Assembly: GCA_902799875.1 (NCBI GenBank)
Contig: CADCCH010000005.1
Span: forward strand, 1-64,000
Source of the DNA: an uncultured Bacteroidales bacterium
Lineage (GTDB): Bacteria > Bacteroidota > Bacteroidia > Bacteroidales > Paludibacteraceae
Length of the DNA: 64,000 nucleotides
Reading direction: 5' to 3'
Below are positions 35,349 to 43,846 of the stretch, piece after piece (the stretch's first letter is position 1; every line of letters begins with the position of its first letter). The translations under genes were made by a program, and so were the position numbers. Under the pieces are notes generated by a model, which made no database searches, was not told the DNA's origin, and worked only from the letters and a program-made list of their open reading frames with translations.

Positions 35349-36299
35349 ATGGGAAAGATACAGGACAAAGACAGGTGGTATGCTTTTTTCCGGCCGTACG
35401 TAGATTGGATGTTCCGGCGGTCGTATAGGCGTTTTAAGTATGTAGGGAAGGAAAATATCCCGACGGACGGGGCGGTTATCTTCGCGCCGAATCACACGAA
35501 CGCGTTGTGTGACGCGATGGCGATTTTGGGTATCGACCACGGACAGAAGGTGTTTGTTGCCCGGGCCGATATCTTCAAGGACCCGAAGAAAGCGGCTATT
35601 TTGAACTGGCTGAAGATCATGCCGATCAGTAGGGTAAGGGACGGTCTGGAGGAAGTACGGCATAACGACGAGACGATGAACAAAGCGGTGGATGTACTGC
35701 GGGACAGTGTACCGTTCTGTATCTTTGCCGAAGGCACGCACCACCCGGACCGGTCGATCTTACCGCTGAGTAAGGGTATTTTCCGGATCGCGCTGCAGGC
35801 GAACGAGAGTTTCGGGCATGAGAAACCGGTCTATATCGTACCGGTAGGGATTGCGTACGGGGACTATTTCCATTTGTGGGATAGCGTGCAAGTGACGATC
35901 GGCGAGCCGATTAACGTTACGTCGTTTGTGGAGAGTCGATTGTCCTTTGTCGAAAGCAGGGCACAGATGATCATGGAATTGAGGGAGATCCTAACCGAGC
36001 GGATGACTTCGCTCGTAGTGAAGAGTGAAGAGTTAAGAGTGAAGAGTGAAAGATTGCCACGGTGGTTGGCGATTATGCTGGCGGTGGTGCTGAGTCCGTT
36101 GTTTGTGGTGAGTGCGGCGATGACGATACCGTTGTGGGGCATGTGGTTACTGATTCAGAAGAAGGTGAAGGACCCGGCGTTCCATAACTCGGTGATGTAT
36201 GTGTGGCAGCTGGTATTTTTGACGTTGACGCTGTTGATCCCGCTGCCGTTCTGGATGTTCTTTCAAGAGTACATCTATCAGTTGAAAGTTGAAAGTTGA
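35349..36299 (+). CDS. Membrane acyltransferase of the PlsC type
   Basis: 316 aa. The catalytic motif is NHTNALCDA (HxxxxD form NHTxxxxD, about 49-57) and the glycerol-phosphate site is FAEGTHHPD; two C-terminal membrane segments follow (about 238-265 and 285-310). It would acylate lysophosphatidic acid or another lipid acceptor. Three repeat tracts fall in the gene: a degenerate heptamer tract encoding FVESRLSFVESR (35924-35951), a GTGAAGA array encoding KSEELRVKSE (36018-36052), and the C-terminal KVES with its stop in a GTTGAAA array. All lie after the catalytic domain. Confidence 0.85.
   Translation: MGKIQDKDRWYAFFRPYVDWMFRRSYRRFKYVGKENIPTDGAVIFAPNHTNALCDAMAILGIDHGQKVFVARADIFKDPKKAAILNWLKIMPISRVRDGLEEVRHNDETMNKAVDVLRDSVPFCIFAEGTHHPDRSILPLSKGIFRIALQANESFGHEKPVYIVPVGIAYGDYFHLWDSVQVTIGEPINVTSFVESRLSFVESRAQMIMELREILTERMTSLVVKSEELRVKSERLPRWLAIMLAVVLSPLFVVSAAMTIPLWGMWLLIQKKVKDPAFHNSVMYVWQLVFLTLTLLIPLPFWMFFQEYIYQLKVES
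35924..35951 (+). repeat. Degenerate heptamer tract in the acyltransferase gene
   Basis: Units GTTTGTG, GAGAGTC, GATTGTC, CTTTGTC. Encodes the duplicated FVESR peptide. Weaker than the other arrays. Confidence 0.5.
36018..36052 (+). repeat. Heptamer array, unit GTGAAGA, inside the acyltransferase gene
   Basis: Units GTGAAGA, GTGAAGA, GTTAAGA, GTGAAGA, GTGAAAG. The third is the only unit whose TGA would be in the reading frame, and it alone has G to T, giving TTA (36033-36035). Confidence 0.9.
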
Positions 36300-36315
36300 A
36301 AGTTGAAAGTTTAAA
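36281..36315 (+). repeat. Heptamer array, unit GTTGAAA, acyltransferase/DUF819 junction
   Basis: Four GTTGAAA and one GTTTAAA in perfect phase. The upstream stop TGA (36297-36299) is in unit three; the next start codon follows 5 bp after the array. Confidence 0.93.
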
Positions 36316-36320
36316 GATTT

Positions 36321-37493
36321 ATGATGAGAGTTTATGTTGTAATCGCGCTGTATGTGTTGGTGCCGGTGCTGATTATTGAGGCGTTCAAGCGCTGGAAATG
36401 GATGAAGAAGATCGGCACGGTGGTGGCTGCGTATGCGGTGGGAATTTTGTTTGCCTTGACGGGTTTTGTGCATTTTGATGCGGGGACGGTCGAGGTGGCG
36501 TCGTTCGGTAAGATCCAATCGCTGCTGATGTCGGTGGCGGTGCCGCTGGCGATTCCGTTGATGTTGTTCAACTGCGATTTTAAGTTATGGACCAAAGCGC
36601 TGCCGAAGACGTTATGGTCGTTAGTCGGTGGCTTAGCAGCGGTACTGACGGCAGTCGTGACCGGTTATTTCATCTTCCGCACGCCGGACGTACCGGAGTT
36701 TAATAAGGTGGCGGCTATGATGACGGGTATCTATACCGGCGGCACGATGAACTTCAATGCCTTGGGTGCGTCGTTGGGTGTCGATAAGACCGTGATGGCG
36801 ATTGTGTTAGCCTTTGAGATGGTGCTGACGACCCCGTATATTTTCTTCATCATCGGCGGCGGTTACAAGGTATTACGTAAGATCCTGCCGTACGATGACG
36901 TGACGCGCAAGGGCCGCAAGGACGAAGCGGTGGAGACGAAGGATATCGAGAACTACGAGGGTATGTTGAGTAAGAAGAACGTCGGCGGTATGTTTGCCGG
37001 TCTGGGTCTGAGTGTGCTGTTTCTGGCGATCGGTGCGGGTCTGGCCTTGCTGCTGACGGGTACCTTGAATGAGTTGGTAGTGATATTGACGATCACGACG
37101 CTGTCGATCATCGCGTCCTTCTTCAAGAAAGTAAGGGAGCTGCCGAAGACCTTTGAGTTAGGTATGTTCTTTATATTGATCTTCTCCGTCATCGTCGCAT
37201 CGCTGTTCGATATCCACAGCGTGAACGGTGGTAGCCTGATGATCGGTGGGTTTGTAGCGTGGGTAATGATCTGCGCAGCGGGTCTGCATCTGCTGTTGTG
37301 CCGTATCATGCACGTGAGCGGTGATTTGTTCTGCGTGAGTCAGATTGCGTTGCTCTGTTCACCGCCTTTCGTACCACCGGTAGTGGGTGCGATGAAAAAC
37401 AAGAAAGTGCTGATTTCGGGTATCGCGATCGGATTGGTCGGTTACGCGGTCGGTACGTATTTAGGAATTGTTATAGCGATGATTTTGCCCTAG
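36321..37493 (+). CDS. DUF819-family integral membrane protein
   Basis: 390 aa with about ten membrane segments. The MTGIYTGGTMNFNALG motif in the first half and FCVSQIALLCSPPFVPPVVG near the C-terminus are typical of DUF819 permease-like proteins, which have no established substrate. The start MMRVYVV (36321 or 36324) follows directly on a heptamer array; the stop TAG lies in a CCTAGGAA octamer array. It sits between the acyltransferase and an Omp85 protein, so an envelope role is plausible but not shown. Confidence 0.85.
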   Translation: MMRVYVVIALYVLVPVLIIEAFKRWKWMKKIGTVVAAYAVGILFALTGFVHFDAGTVEVASFGKIQSLLMSVAVPLAIPLMLFNCDFKLWTKALPKTLWSLVGGLAAVLTAVVTGYFIFRTPDVPEFNKVAAMMTGIYTGGTMNFNALGASLGVDKTVMAIVLAFEMVLTTPYIFFIIGGGYKVLRKILPYDDVTRKGRKDEAVETKDIENYEGMLSKKNVGGMFAGLGLSVLFLAIGAGLALLLTGTLNELVVILTITTLSIIASFFKKVRELPKTFELGMFFILIFSVIVASLFDIHSVNGGSLMIGGFVAWVMICAAGLHLLLCRIMHVSGDLFCVSQIALLCSPPFVPPVVGAMKNKKVLISGIAIGLVGYAVGTYLGIVIAMILP

Positions 37494-37520
37494 GAACCTA
37501 GGATCATAGGAAACTAGAAA
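37489..37520 (+). repeat. Octamer array, unit CCTAGGAA, DUF819/Omp85 junction
   Basis: Units CCTAGGAA, CCTAGGAT, CATAGGAA, ACTAGAAA. The upstream stop TAG (37491-37493) is inside unit one. The unit is the reverse-complement family of the array at 51275-51314. Confidence 0.82.
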
Positions 37521-37532
37521 ACTATCACAACA

Positions 37533-38990
37533 ATGAAAAGATATATCATACTTTTATTAGCGGTGTTGTTGGCCCTGCCGATGGCGGCCAAGAAGAAAGA
37601 GCCGAAACCGCAGGAAGTGGACAGTTTGGGGCGTAAGATCAAGACCGGTTGGAACTTCGGTATCCTGCCCTCGGTAGCGTACGATGCCGATTACGGTTTT
37701 CAGGGTGGTATCTTGACGAACGTATATTATTACGGAGACGGAAAGCAGTACCCTGAGTACATCCATTCGTTGTATTTCGAGGGTGCTTATACGACCAAGC
37801 ACCACGGTATTTTCCGTTTTAACTATGACTCGAAGTACCTGATTCCGGGTTATCGTCTGACGCTGGACGCGACCTATCTGCCGGACGCGATGTGCGATTT
37901 CTACGGTTTCAACGGTTATCAGTCTGTGTATCATTACGATTGGCATAACTGGAGCAAGAAAGCGGAGAAGATGTCGGTGGCGGACTATCAGACACGTGTG
38001 TTCTACAAGTACAAACGTGACCTGATCCGTGTGGCCGGTGACATCGAGGGAACGATCTACAAGGACCTGAAATGGAACGCCGGTTTGGGTGTGTTGGGTT
38101 ACATCATCGACGACTGCGACATCGACATGCTGAACGGCAAGAACGTGTATGACCCGAGTCTGGATCACCAGAAAGCCCTGAATCCGAATGCAGAGTTGCT
38201 GTACGACAAGTACAAGAAATGGGGGTTAATTGGAGCGGACGAAATGAACGGCGGCTGGCACCCATACTTGCGCGGCGGTATCACATACGACACACGTGAC
38301 AAACGGCAGGGTCCGAACAAGGGTATCTATACAGATTTGTTCTTCACCTATTCGGCGGCTTTCAATGCCAAATACGGTAATCAGGCCGCAGCGGGCTATA
38401 ACCATTTGCAGTTCAACTTCACGTTCCGCCACTACGTACCCTGCTACGTGGACAAGAAAGGGCATCACCGCATTACGTTTGCCTACCGGTTGGGCGTGCA
38501 GAACCTAGTGGCAGGTCTGTCGCCGTTCTACATGAACAACTACATGAACACGCTCTTTATCCAGCGTGTGTACTACGAAGGGCTCGGTGGCGGTAACTCG
38601 ATCCGCGGTATGATGGCGAACAGGATTCTGGCGAACGGTTTTGCGTTTGCGAACGTGGAATTCCGTTTCCGGGTGGTTAATTTCGATATCGGTCGCCAGC
38701 ATTTCTTTGTGGGTCTGAATCCGTTCTTTGACTTAGGTGTGATCACGCAGCCGTACACGCTGGATTATACGAAACTGCGCGCACAAGTGGAGGCCGGAGG
38801 GGAACGTTTTGAGGATTATTTCTCAAGCAACCCGAAGGACGCCTATCTGCCGCACATGACGGCAGGTCTGGGTCTGAAGATCGGTATGAATGAGAACTTT
38901 GTACTCTCCGCCGACTGGGGTATGCCGCTCAACAAGCAGGACAACGCCAAATGGGCGAATTTCTATGTAAAAATGGGTTATTTGTTTTAA
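37533..38990 (+). CDS. Omp85/BamA-TamA-like outer membrane barrel protein
   Basis: 485 aa with a signal peptide (KRYIILLLAVLLALPMAA) and, without obvious POTRA domains, a beta-barrel beginning near residue 40. The features are alternating aromatic strands, YLRGGITYDTRDKRQGPNKG (the D15-type strand), YEGLGGGNSIRGM (the RGF/RGM-like loop in which Omp85 proteins fold back) and a C-terminal phenylalanine (YLF). It could insert or translocate surface proteins or lipids; the substrate is unknown. Likely in the same long transcript as its neighbours. Confidence 0.85.
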   Translation: MKRYIILLLAVLLALPMAAKKKEPKPQEVDSLGRKIKTGWNFGILPSVAYDADYGFQGGILTNVYYYGDGKQYPEYIHSLYFEGAYTTKHHGIFRFNYDSKYLIPGYRLTLDATYLPDAMCDFYGFNGYQSVYHYDWHNWSKKAEKMSVADYQTRVFYKYKRDLIRVAGDIEGTIYKDLKWNAGLGVLGYIIDDCDIDMLNGKNVYDPSLDHQKALNPNAELLYDKYKKWGLIGADEMNGGWHPYLRGGITYDTRDKRQGPNKGIYTDLFFTYSAAFNAKYGNQAAAGYNHLQFNFTFRHYVPCYVDKKGHHRITFAYRLGVQNLVAGLSPFYMNNYMNTLFIQRVYYEGLGGGNSIRGMMANRILANGFAFANVEFRFRVVNFDIGRQHFFVGLNPFFDLGVITQPYTLDYTKLRAQVEAGGERFEDYFSSNPKDAYLPHMTAGLGLKIGMNENFVLSADWGMPLNKQDNAKWANFYVKMGYLF

Positions 38991-38992
38991 TC

Positions 38993-41020
38993 ATGAAAAA
39001 GAAAAAGAACACGACCGGTATATGGATTGTGATCGTAGCCGCAGCGGCACTGGAGGCGATCTCGTGTATCATGTATTTCACGAGTCGAGCTGCCATCAAA
39101 CACGAAGCGGAACAGCGGGCTAAGACCGAACTGCGCAAAGCCGAGCTGGAGATCGAGCTGCACACGAGTGAGATGGAGACCGCGGCAAGAGGTCTGGCGT
39201 TACTGGTGGAGAAGCATATCGACCATCCAGACTCGGTCTGTTCCGCTACCGACCTCGCGGTCAGGACGCTGCATACCCACACAAGTATGGCTGTTGCTTT
39301 TATACCGAACTACTACCCTGCGAAAGGGCATTACTACGAGATATGCAGCAGCCGCATCACGGCAGACAGCGTCTATACCCGCCAGATCGGCAGCGCCGGG
39401 CACGACTACACAGAGATGGAGTGGTGGCAGAACGGCTTTGTACACGACTCCTGCTGGTGGTGCGAGCCGTATATGGACGACTCCGGCTCGGAGGCTCCGG
39501 TGGTGAGCTGTTCCTATCCGGTGCGCAACCAAAAAGGTGAGGTAGTAGCCGTCGTGTGCGTCGATATGGCGCTGGACTATCTGCAGGAGAAACTGCCGGA
39601 GTACCTGCAGGTGTATAAGAACAGTTATTACTCGATCAAATCAAGCCATGGTGGCGATATCGTGCGGGTGATCGATACTATCCCGGGACGCAAGTACAAT
39701 ACGTTCAACGAAGAGATTGACGCCACCGGCTGGCATATTGAGATTATTATTCCGGAGGATGAGATGTTCGCCGACCTGAACCGGATCGGTAAGATTGTGG
39801 GACTGCTGATGCTGCTCGGTCTGGGAGTGTTGATTCTTATCATCTGGCACGCCGGAAAAAGCAATAAGCAGTTGATCGAATCGACCGCGAAGAACGAACG
39901 CATGGAGAGTGAGTTACAGATTGCCAACACGATTCAGATGGCGATGTTGCCGAAAGTCTTCCCGCCTTTCATGGACCGCTTGGACCTTAATCTGTACGGC
40001 ATCGTCGATCCTGCCAAAGAGATCGGTGGGGATTTGTACGATTTCTATGTGCGTCATAACAAATTGTTCTTCTGCATCGGCGACGTGAGCGGTAAAGGTG
40101 TACCGGCGGCACTGGTGATGGCGATGACGCGATCGCTGTTCCGTAATATCACCGCCCACGAGGAGCAACCGGCAGAGATTGTACGCAAGATGAACCGCGC
40201 CATCGTGGATCAGAACGCACAGAATATGTTCTTGACGCTGTTCCTGGGTGTGATGGACTGCGAGACCGGTGAACTGCAATACTGCAACGCAGGGCATAAT
40301 GCACCGGTGGTGATTAGGGATGAGGGATTAGCGATTAGCGAGTTAGAGGTGGTTCCGAACCTGCCGTTGGGTATTGAGCCGGAGTTTGTGTTTAAGGCTC
40401 AGCAGACGAAGTTGCAGCACGGCGACACGCTCTTCCTCTATACGGACGGTCTGACCGAAGCAGAAAACATCCGGCACGAGCAGTACGGTGAAGAGCGGAT
40501 GATGAAGGAGTTGAGAGATGAAAGGAAGAAAGGGCTTTCGCCGCGACATCTGGTTCATACGATGCAAGCGAGTGTAGAGGCTTTCCGCGAAGGAGCCGAC
40601 CAGAGTGACGACCTGACGATGCTGGTGGTTCGTTACCAGACACCGGCGCTGATGATGCGCAACGACATCGAACAGATCCCGACGCTGTCGGAATGGATCG
40701 AGGGTCTGGGAATTCCGGATGAACTGAGTATGCCGATTAATCTGGCGCTGGAAGAGATTGTGAGTAACGTGATGCTGTACGCCTATCCGCACTCGAGCGG
40801 ACGCGTGTTGGTCGAATACACCGCACCGATGATCTTCACCATCACGGACAGCGGTATCCCGTTTGATCCAACCAAACAGAAAGAGGCGGATATCACCCTC
40901 AGTGCCGAAGAACGGGAGATCGGTGGACTCGGAATTCACCTGGTGCGTCAGATCATGGACGAAGTGATATACGAACGCGTAGAAGATAAGAATGTTTTGA
41001 CATTAATCAAAACAGTTTAA
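38993..41020 (+). CDS. Membrane sensor with SpoIIE-type PP2C phosphatase and HATPase (RsbU-RsbW-like)
   Basis: 675 aa from the ATG at 38993. Membrane helix (about 10-28), extracytoplasmic Cache-like sensor (about 35-270), second helix (about 275-297), SpoIIE/PP2C domain (about 325-525; GGDLYDFY, GDVSGKGVPAAL, SDDLTMLVV) and a C-terminal GHKL ATPase (about 545-675; ALEEIVSNVMLYAY, GGLGIHLVRQIMDE). Phosphatase and anti-sigma-type kinase halves of a partner-switching system are thus fused. A GATTAGN array is read in frame inside the phosphatase (40312-40346). The STAS gene follows immediately. The stop TAA lies in a GTTTAAT array. Confidence 0.93.
   Translation: MKKKKNTTGIWIVIVAAAALEAISCIMYFTSRAAIKHEAEQRAKTELRKAELEIELHTSEMETAARGLALLVEKHIDHPDSVCSATDLAVRTLHTHTSMAVAFIPNYYPAKGHYYEICSSRITADSVYTRQIGSAGHDYTEMEWWQNGFVHDSCWWCEPYMDDSGSEAPVVSCSYPVRNQKGEVVAVVCVDMALDYLQEKLPEYLQVYKNSYYSIKSSHGGDIVRVIDTIPGRKYNTFNEEIDATGWHIEIIIPEDEMFADLNRIGKIVGLLMLLGLGVLILIIWHAGKSNKQLIESTAKNERMESELQIANTIQMAMLPKVFPPFMDRLDLNLYGIVDPAKEIGGDLYDFYVRHNKLFFCIGDVSGKGVPAALVMAMTRSLFRNITAHEEQPAEIVRKMNRAIVDQNAQNMFLTLFLGVMDCETGELQYCNAGHNAPVVIRDEGLAISELEVVPNLPLGIEPEFVFKAQQTKLQHGDTLFLYTDGLTEAENIRHEQYGEERMMKELRDERKKGLSPRHLVHTMQASVEAFREGADQSDDLTMLVVRYQTPALMMRNDIEQIPTLSEWIEGLGIPDELSMPINLALEEIVSNVMLYAYPHSSGRVLVEYTAPMIFTITDSGIPFDPTKQKEADITLSAEEREIGGLGIHLVRQIMDEVIYERVEDKNVLTLIKTV
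40312..40346 (+). repeat. Heptamer array, unit GATTAGN, inside the PP2C phosphatase gene
   Basis: Units GATTAGG, GATGAGG, GATTAGC, GATTAGC, GAGTTAG. The TAG of unit two would be in frame but reads GAG (40322-40324). In unit five the phase is shifted so that TTA (40343-40345) replaces an in-frame TAG. Confidence 0.88.
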
Positions 41021-41042
41021 TGTTGAATGTTTAATGTTTAAT
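41015..41042 (+). repeat. Heptamer array, unit GTTTAAT, phosphatase/STAS junction
   Basis: Units GTTTAAT, GTTGAAT, GTTTAAT, GTTTAAT in perfect phase. The phosphatase stop TAA (41018-41020) is in unit one; the array also yields several ATGs just ahead of the STAS start. Confidence 0.92.
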
Positions 41043-41045
41043 GAT

Positions 41046-41348
41046 ATGAAAACGGAAATTGTAGCAAACGGCAATCAGATTATTGCCAAGTTCATCGGTC
41101 GGTTAGACACGCCGGCAGCGGTACAAACGATGGAGGACGTGAAGCCTCTCTTGGAGGCTGAGAAAAAAGAGATCATCCTGGACTGTACAGAACTGGAGTA
41201 CATCTCCTCGAGCGGTCTGCGTATCTTTTTGAGTGTACGCAAAGAAGCCGCAGCAAAAGGCAGTAAGGTCATCGTACGCAACATCAACGCCGACATCCGT
41301 CAGGTTTTCATGATGACGGGCTTTGTGTCCTTGTTTGAAATCCAATAA
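41046..41348 (+). CDS. STAS-domain anti-sigma-factor antagonist
   Basis: 100 aa, SpoIIAA/RsbV fold. The regulatory serine lies in LEYISSSGLRIFLSV, the site phosphorylated by the kinase half and released by the PP2C half of such systems. The upstream gene encodes both of those activities, so this is the natural substrate. The ATG at 41046 (MKTEIVANG) is preferred; an ATG at 41034 would begin inside the heptamer array. No sigma-B-type factor is nearby, so the output partner is not apparent. Confidence 0.93.
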   Translation: MKTEIVANGNQIIAKFIGRLDTPAAVQTMEDVKPLLEAEKKEIILDCTELEYISSSGLRIFLSVRKEAAAKGSKVIVRNINADIRQVFMMTGFVSLFEIQ

Positions 41349-41350
41349 CC

Positions 41351-42388
41351 ATGGATCTACATTGCGAAATGATCCTCGAGGAGTACCGCGAGCAGCTGCC
41401 GGTCTTTGAGCAGATGAAGACCGAAGTACTGCGTGTACTGCGTGAGGCACTGGACCGCAGCGGGCTGGTCGTTACCGCCATCGAGGCACGTATCAAGACC
41501 GAAGAGAGTCTGCGGGGCAAGTTGGCGCTGAAAGGATCCAAGTACGCCACCCTCAGCGACATCACCGATATCCTCGGAGCACGTATCATCACGTTCTACA
41601 CCGACGATGTGGACCGTATTGCAGCCATGGCGGAGCAGCTGTTCGAGATCGATTGGGACAACTCGGTCGATAAGCGCATGTTGCACCAGCTCGACAGCTT
41701 CGGGTATAACTCGCTGCACTATATCTGCAAGCTCCCCGGTTACGACTTTCGGTTTGAGTTACAACTCCGCACAACGCTCCAGCATGCCTGGGCTTCCATC
41801 AACCACGACAACGGGTACAAGACCGGTGTGGAGATTCCGCGGGAGTACCTGAGGCGTATCAACCGTCTGGCAGGTATCCTGGAGATGGCGGACGATGAGT
41901 TCAGTCGTATCCGGACGGAGATCACCGATTACCGGCGGCGTGTGCAACAGTTGGTACAGAACGGTAAGTTAGACGATGTACTGCTGGACGGCGACACGTT
42001 CAACAGTTATCTGCAGGCACGTCCGTTCGATGCACTCAACAAGCGTATTGCCGCCATTAACCAGGCCGAGATACAAGAGGTACCGCTGATTCGTTACCTG
42101 CGTGTGTTCAACGCTTTCGGCTGCAAGACGCTCGGTGACGTACAACGTCTGGTCAAACAGTACGAAGAGGACGCTTATCGTCTGGCGCGGCATCAGTTGG
42201 GCAACACGGATCTCGATATTATCTCTTCGGCCGTCGGCGTACAGAACATCTGTATCGTCTGTATCCTGGCCACCGGTGGCGGTAAGATGGGTCTGGTGCG
42301 CTTCTTCGATGCCATCAACGGTCACAACCCCCAGAACGAAGCTATTGCAGAGATGACGTTTAATTTAGCAAAAAGTATTCAACTATGA
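41351..42388 (+). CDS. RelA/SpoT synthetase-domain protein with C-terminal extension
   Basis: 345 aa. The (p)ppGpp synthetase-type nucleotidyl (pyrophospho)transferase fold covers about residues 30-200: RIKTEESLRGKL, LSDITDILGARIITFY, GYNSLHYICKL, ELQLRTTLQHAWASINHD. The core acidic and basic positions appear kept, so activity is plausible. The C-terminal 140 residues (after NGKLDDVLLDG) are not a TGS, ACT or HD domain and I do not recognise them. It is longer than RelP/RelQ-type small synthetases. It starts 2 bp after the STAS stop and overlaps the kinase start by 4 bp. A MESH1-like hydrolase is two genes downstream. Confidence 0.85.
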   Translation: MDLHCEMILEEYREQLPVFEQMKTEVLRVLREALDRSGLVVTAIEARIKTEESLRGKLALKGSKYATLSDITDILGARIITFYTDDVDRIAAMAEQLFEIDWDNSVDKRMLHQLDSFGYNSLHYICKLPGYDFRFELQLRTTLQHAWASINHDNGYKTGVEIPREYLRRINRLAGILEMADDEFSRIRTEITDYRRRVQQLVQNGKLDDVLLDGDTFNSYLQARPFDALNKRIAAINQAEIQEVPLIRYLRVFNAFGCKTLGDVQRLVKQYEEDAYRLARHQLGNTDLDIISSAVGVQNICIVCILATGGGKMGLVRFFDAINGHNPQNEAIAEMTFNLAKSIQL

Positions 42389-43227
42389 CAGAACCTATTT
42401 TGATTGATCTGAACGACTACGTACGTACCGGCGAAGGTGCGAACGGGGCGAGTTACAACCACAAATCCGACCCGAACATCATGATGAAGATGTACTTCCG
42501 TAATTTCAAGGCGGCCGCATTGGAATTGGAGTTGGCCAAGAAAGTGTATGCCTTCGGCATCCCGACACCCGAGCCCGGTGATCTGGTAACCGACGGTGAG
42601 CGGATGGGTATCCGTTTCCGTCGTGTCGAAGGAAAGAAATCCTACTCGCGTGCCTGCGGGGACAATCCCGAGAAAGCAGAGGAGTACGGACGGGAGTTTG
42701 CGCAGTTATGCAAAAAACTGCACGCTACGCATGTCGATACGACGCAGTTTGAGAACGTCAAGGATCGGTTGTACAAGATGTTAGCCGACAATCCGGATTT
42801 TACGGCGGAGCAAAAAGAGAAACTTCATGATTTTATTGCCGCAGCACCCGATGCCGACACGGCGATACACGGTGACTTACAGTTCGGAAACGGTATCTTC
42901 ACGGAGAAAGACGGGGAAAGAAAATTGTATTTCATTGACTTGGGGGATTTCTGCTACGGTTACCCGATGTTTGATATCGGCATGGTGTACCTGTGCTGCT
43001 GCCTGAATGACGAGGCGTGGACGATAGAGGTGAACCACATGAGTAACGCCACCGCTGCACGTTTCTGGGATGGTTTTGCGGCAGAGTATTTCGGTCCCAA
43101 CGCAGACATGCAAGCCGTGATGAAAGAGGTGAAGATCTATGCCGGATTAAAGACCATCATGATCGAGCGCGACACACACTGTCCGATGCCGCAGTTCAGA
43201 GCGATGTTGGAAGGAACGATTTATTAA
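42385..43227 (+). CDS. APH-like small-molecule kinase (TIGR02172-type)
   Basis: 280 aa, aminoglycoside-phosphotransferase fold. Visible motifs: the catalytic loop AIHGDLQFGNGIF (HGDxxxxN) at about 153-165 and the metal aspartate in YFIDLGDFCYG. The N-lobe GEGANGASYNHKSDPNIMMKMY carries a glycine-rich turn and the ATP lysine. I associate this layout with the TIGR02172 group, whose substrates are unknown; resistance is unlikely. Coupled by a 4-bp overlap to the RelA/SpoT-type gene. Confidence 0.82.
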   Translation: MTEPILIDLNDYVRTGEGANGASYNHKSDPNIMMKMYFRNFKAAALELELAKKVYAFGIPTPEPGDLVTDGERMGIRFRRVEGKKSYSRACGDNPEKAEEYGREFAQLCKKLHATHVDTTQFENVKDRLYKMLADNPDFTAEQKEKLHDFIAAAPDADTAIHGDLQFGNGIFTEKDGERKLYFIDLGDFCYGYPMFDIGMVYLCCCLNDEAWTIEVNHMSNATAARFWDGFAAEYFGPNADMQAVMKEVKIYAGLKTIMIERDTHCPMPQFRAMLEGTIY

Positions 43228-43248
43228 TGGTAATTGGTAAATGGCAAA
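43228..43248 (+). repeat. Heptamer array, unit TGGTAAW, kinase/hydrolase junction
   Basis: Units TGGTAAT, TGGTAAA, TGGCAAA. The kinase stop abuts it and the next start codon ATG (43241) lies inside. Confidence 0.75.
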
Positions 43249-43846
43249 TAAATATTTAGACACCGACTTGCTGGATCGCGCAATCATTTTTGCGGTGCAG
43301 GCGCATCATAACACGGAACGCCGCGGAAAGGGTTTTCCGTACATCGTGCACCCGATGGAAGCGGTGGAGATCGTGGCAACCATCACGGCGGATCAGGAGC
43401 TGTTGGCTGCCGCAGCGCTGCACGATACGATCGAAGACACGGAAGTGACGGTAGAGCAGATCCGCGAGGCGTTCGGAGAGCGTGTGGCGGAGTTGGTGCA
43501 CGCCGAGAGCGATCAGTTCACCGAGGGCGTGAGCGAAGAGGACAGCTGGCACGACCGCAAGCAAGCCGCGATTGACCGTCTGGCCGCAGCTTCGCACGAT
43601 GCGAAGATCGTGGCGATGGGAGACAAACTGAGTAACATGCGGGCTATCTGGCGCGATTACCAGACCAAGGGCGATGAACTGTGGAACATCTTCCACGTGA
43701 AGGACAAAGCCTCCCACGAATGGCACTATCGCGGTCTGGCTGCTTCGCTTTCCGAACTGAACGACACTTTCGCTTATCAGGAATTTGTGCGGTTAATTGA
43801 CGATGTATTTTCGGGATCCCGGAATCCCGGTTTACCGGTATCATGA
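43241..43846 (+). CDS. HD-domain protein, MESH1-like small alarmone hydrolase candidate
   Basis: 201 aa. The SpoT/MESH1-type HD signature is visible: RRGKGFPYIVHPMEAV, AAALHDTIEDTEVTVEQI (the HD pair plus ED), FGERVAELVHAESD, and AMGDKLSNMRAI (the distal metal aspartate). This family hydrolyses (p)ppGpp or NADPH. With a synthetase-domain gene two positions upstream the pair looks like a separate synthetase and hydrolase, which is inference. The C-terminal residues SGSRNPGLPVS are encoded by an octamer array (43816-43839). Confidence 0.85.
   Translation: MANKYLDTDLLDRAIIFAVQAHHNTERRGKGFPYIVHPMEAVEIVATITADQELLAAAALHDTIEDTEVTVEQIREAFGERVAELVHAESDQFTEGVSEEDSWHDRKQAAIDRLAAASHDAKIVAMGDKLSNMRAIWRDYQTKGDELWNIFHVKDKASHEWHYRGLAASLSELNDTFAYQEFVRLIDDVFSGSRNPGLPVS
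43816..43839 (+). repeat. Octamer array, unit ATCCCGGT, at the end of the HD-domain gene
   Basis: Units ATCCCGGA, ATCCCGGT, TTACCGGT, read in frame as the C-terminal residues. Same family as 59655-59686. Confidence 0.78.

Noticed and set aside
42385..43227. Aminoglycoside resistance kinase
   Set aside because: Only the generic kinase fold is shared; context is a signalling block and the N-lobe pattern fits the uncharacterised TIGR02172 group better.
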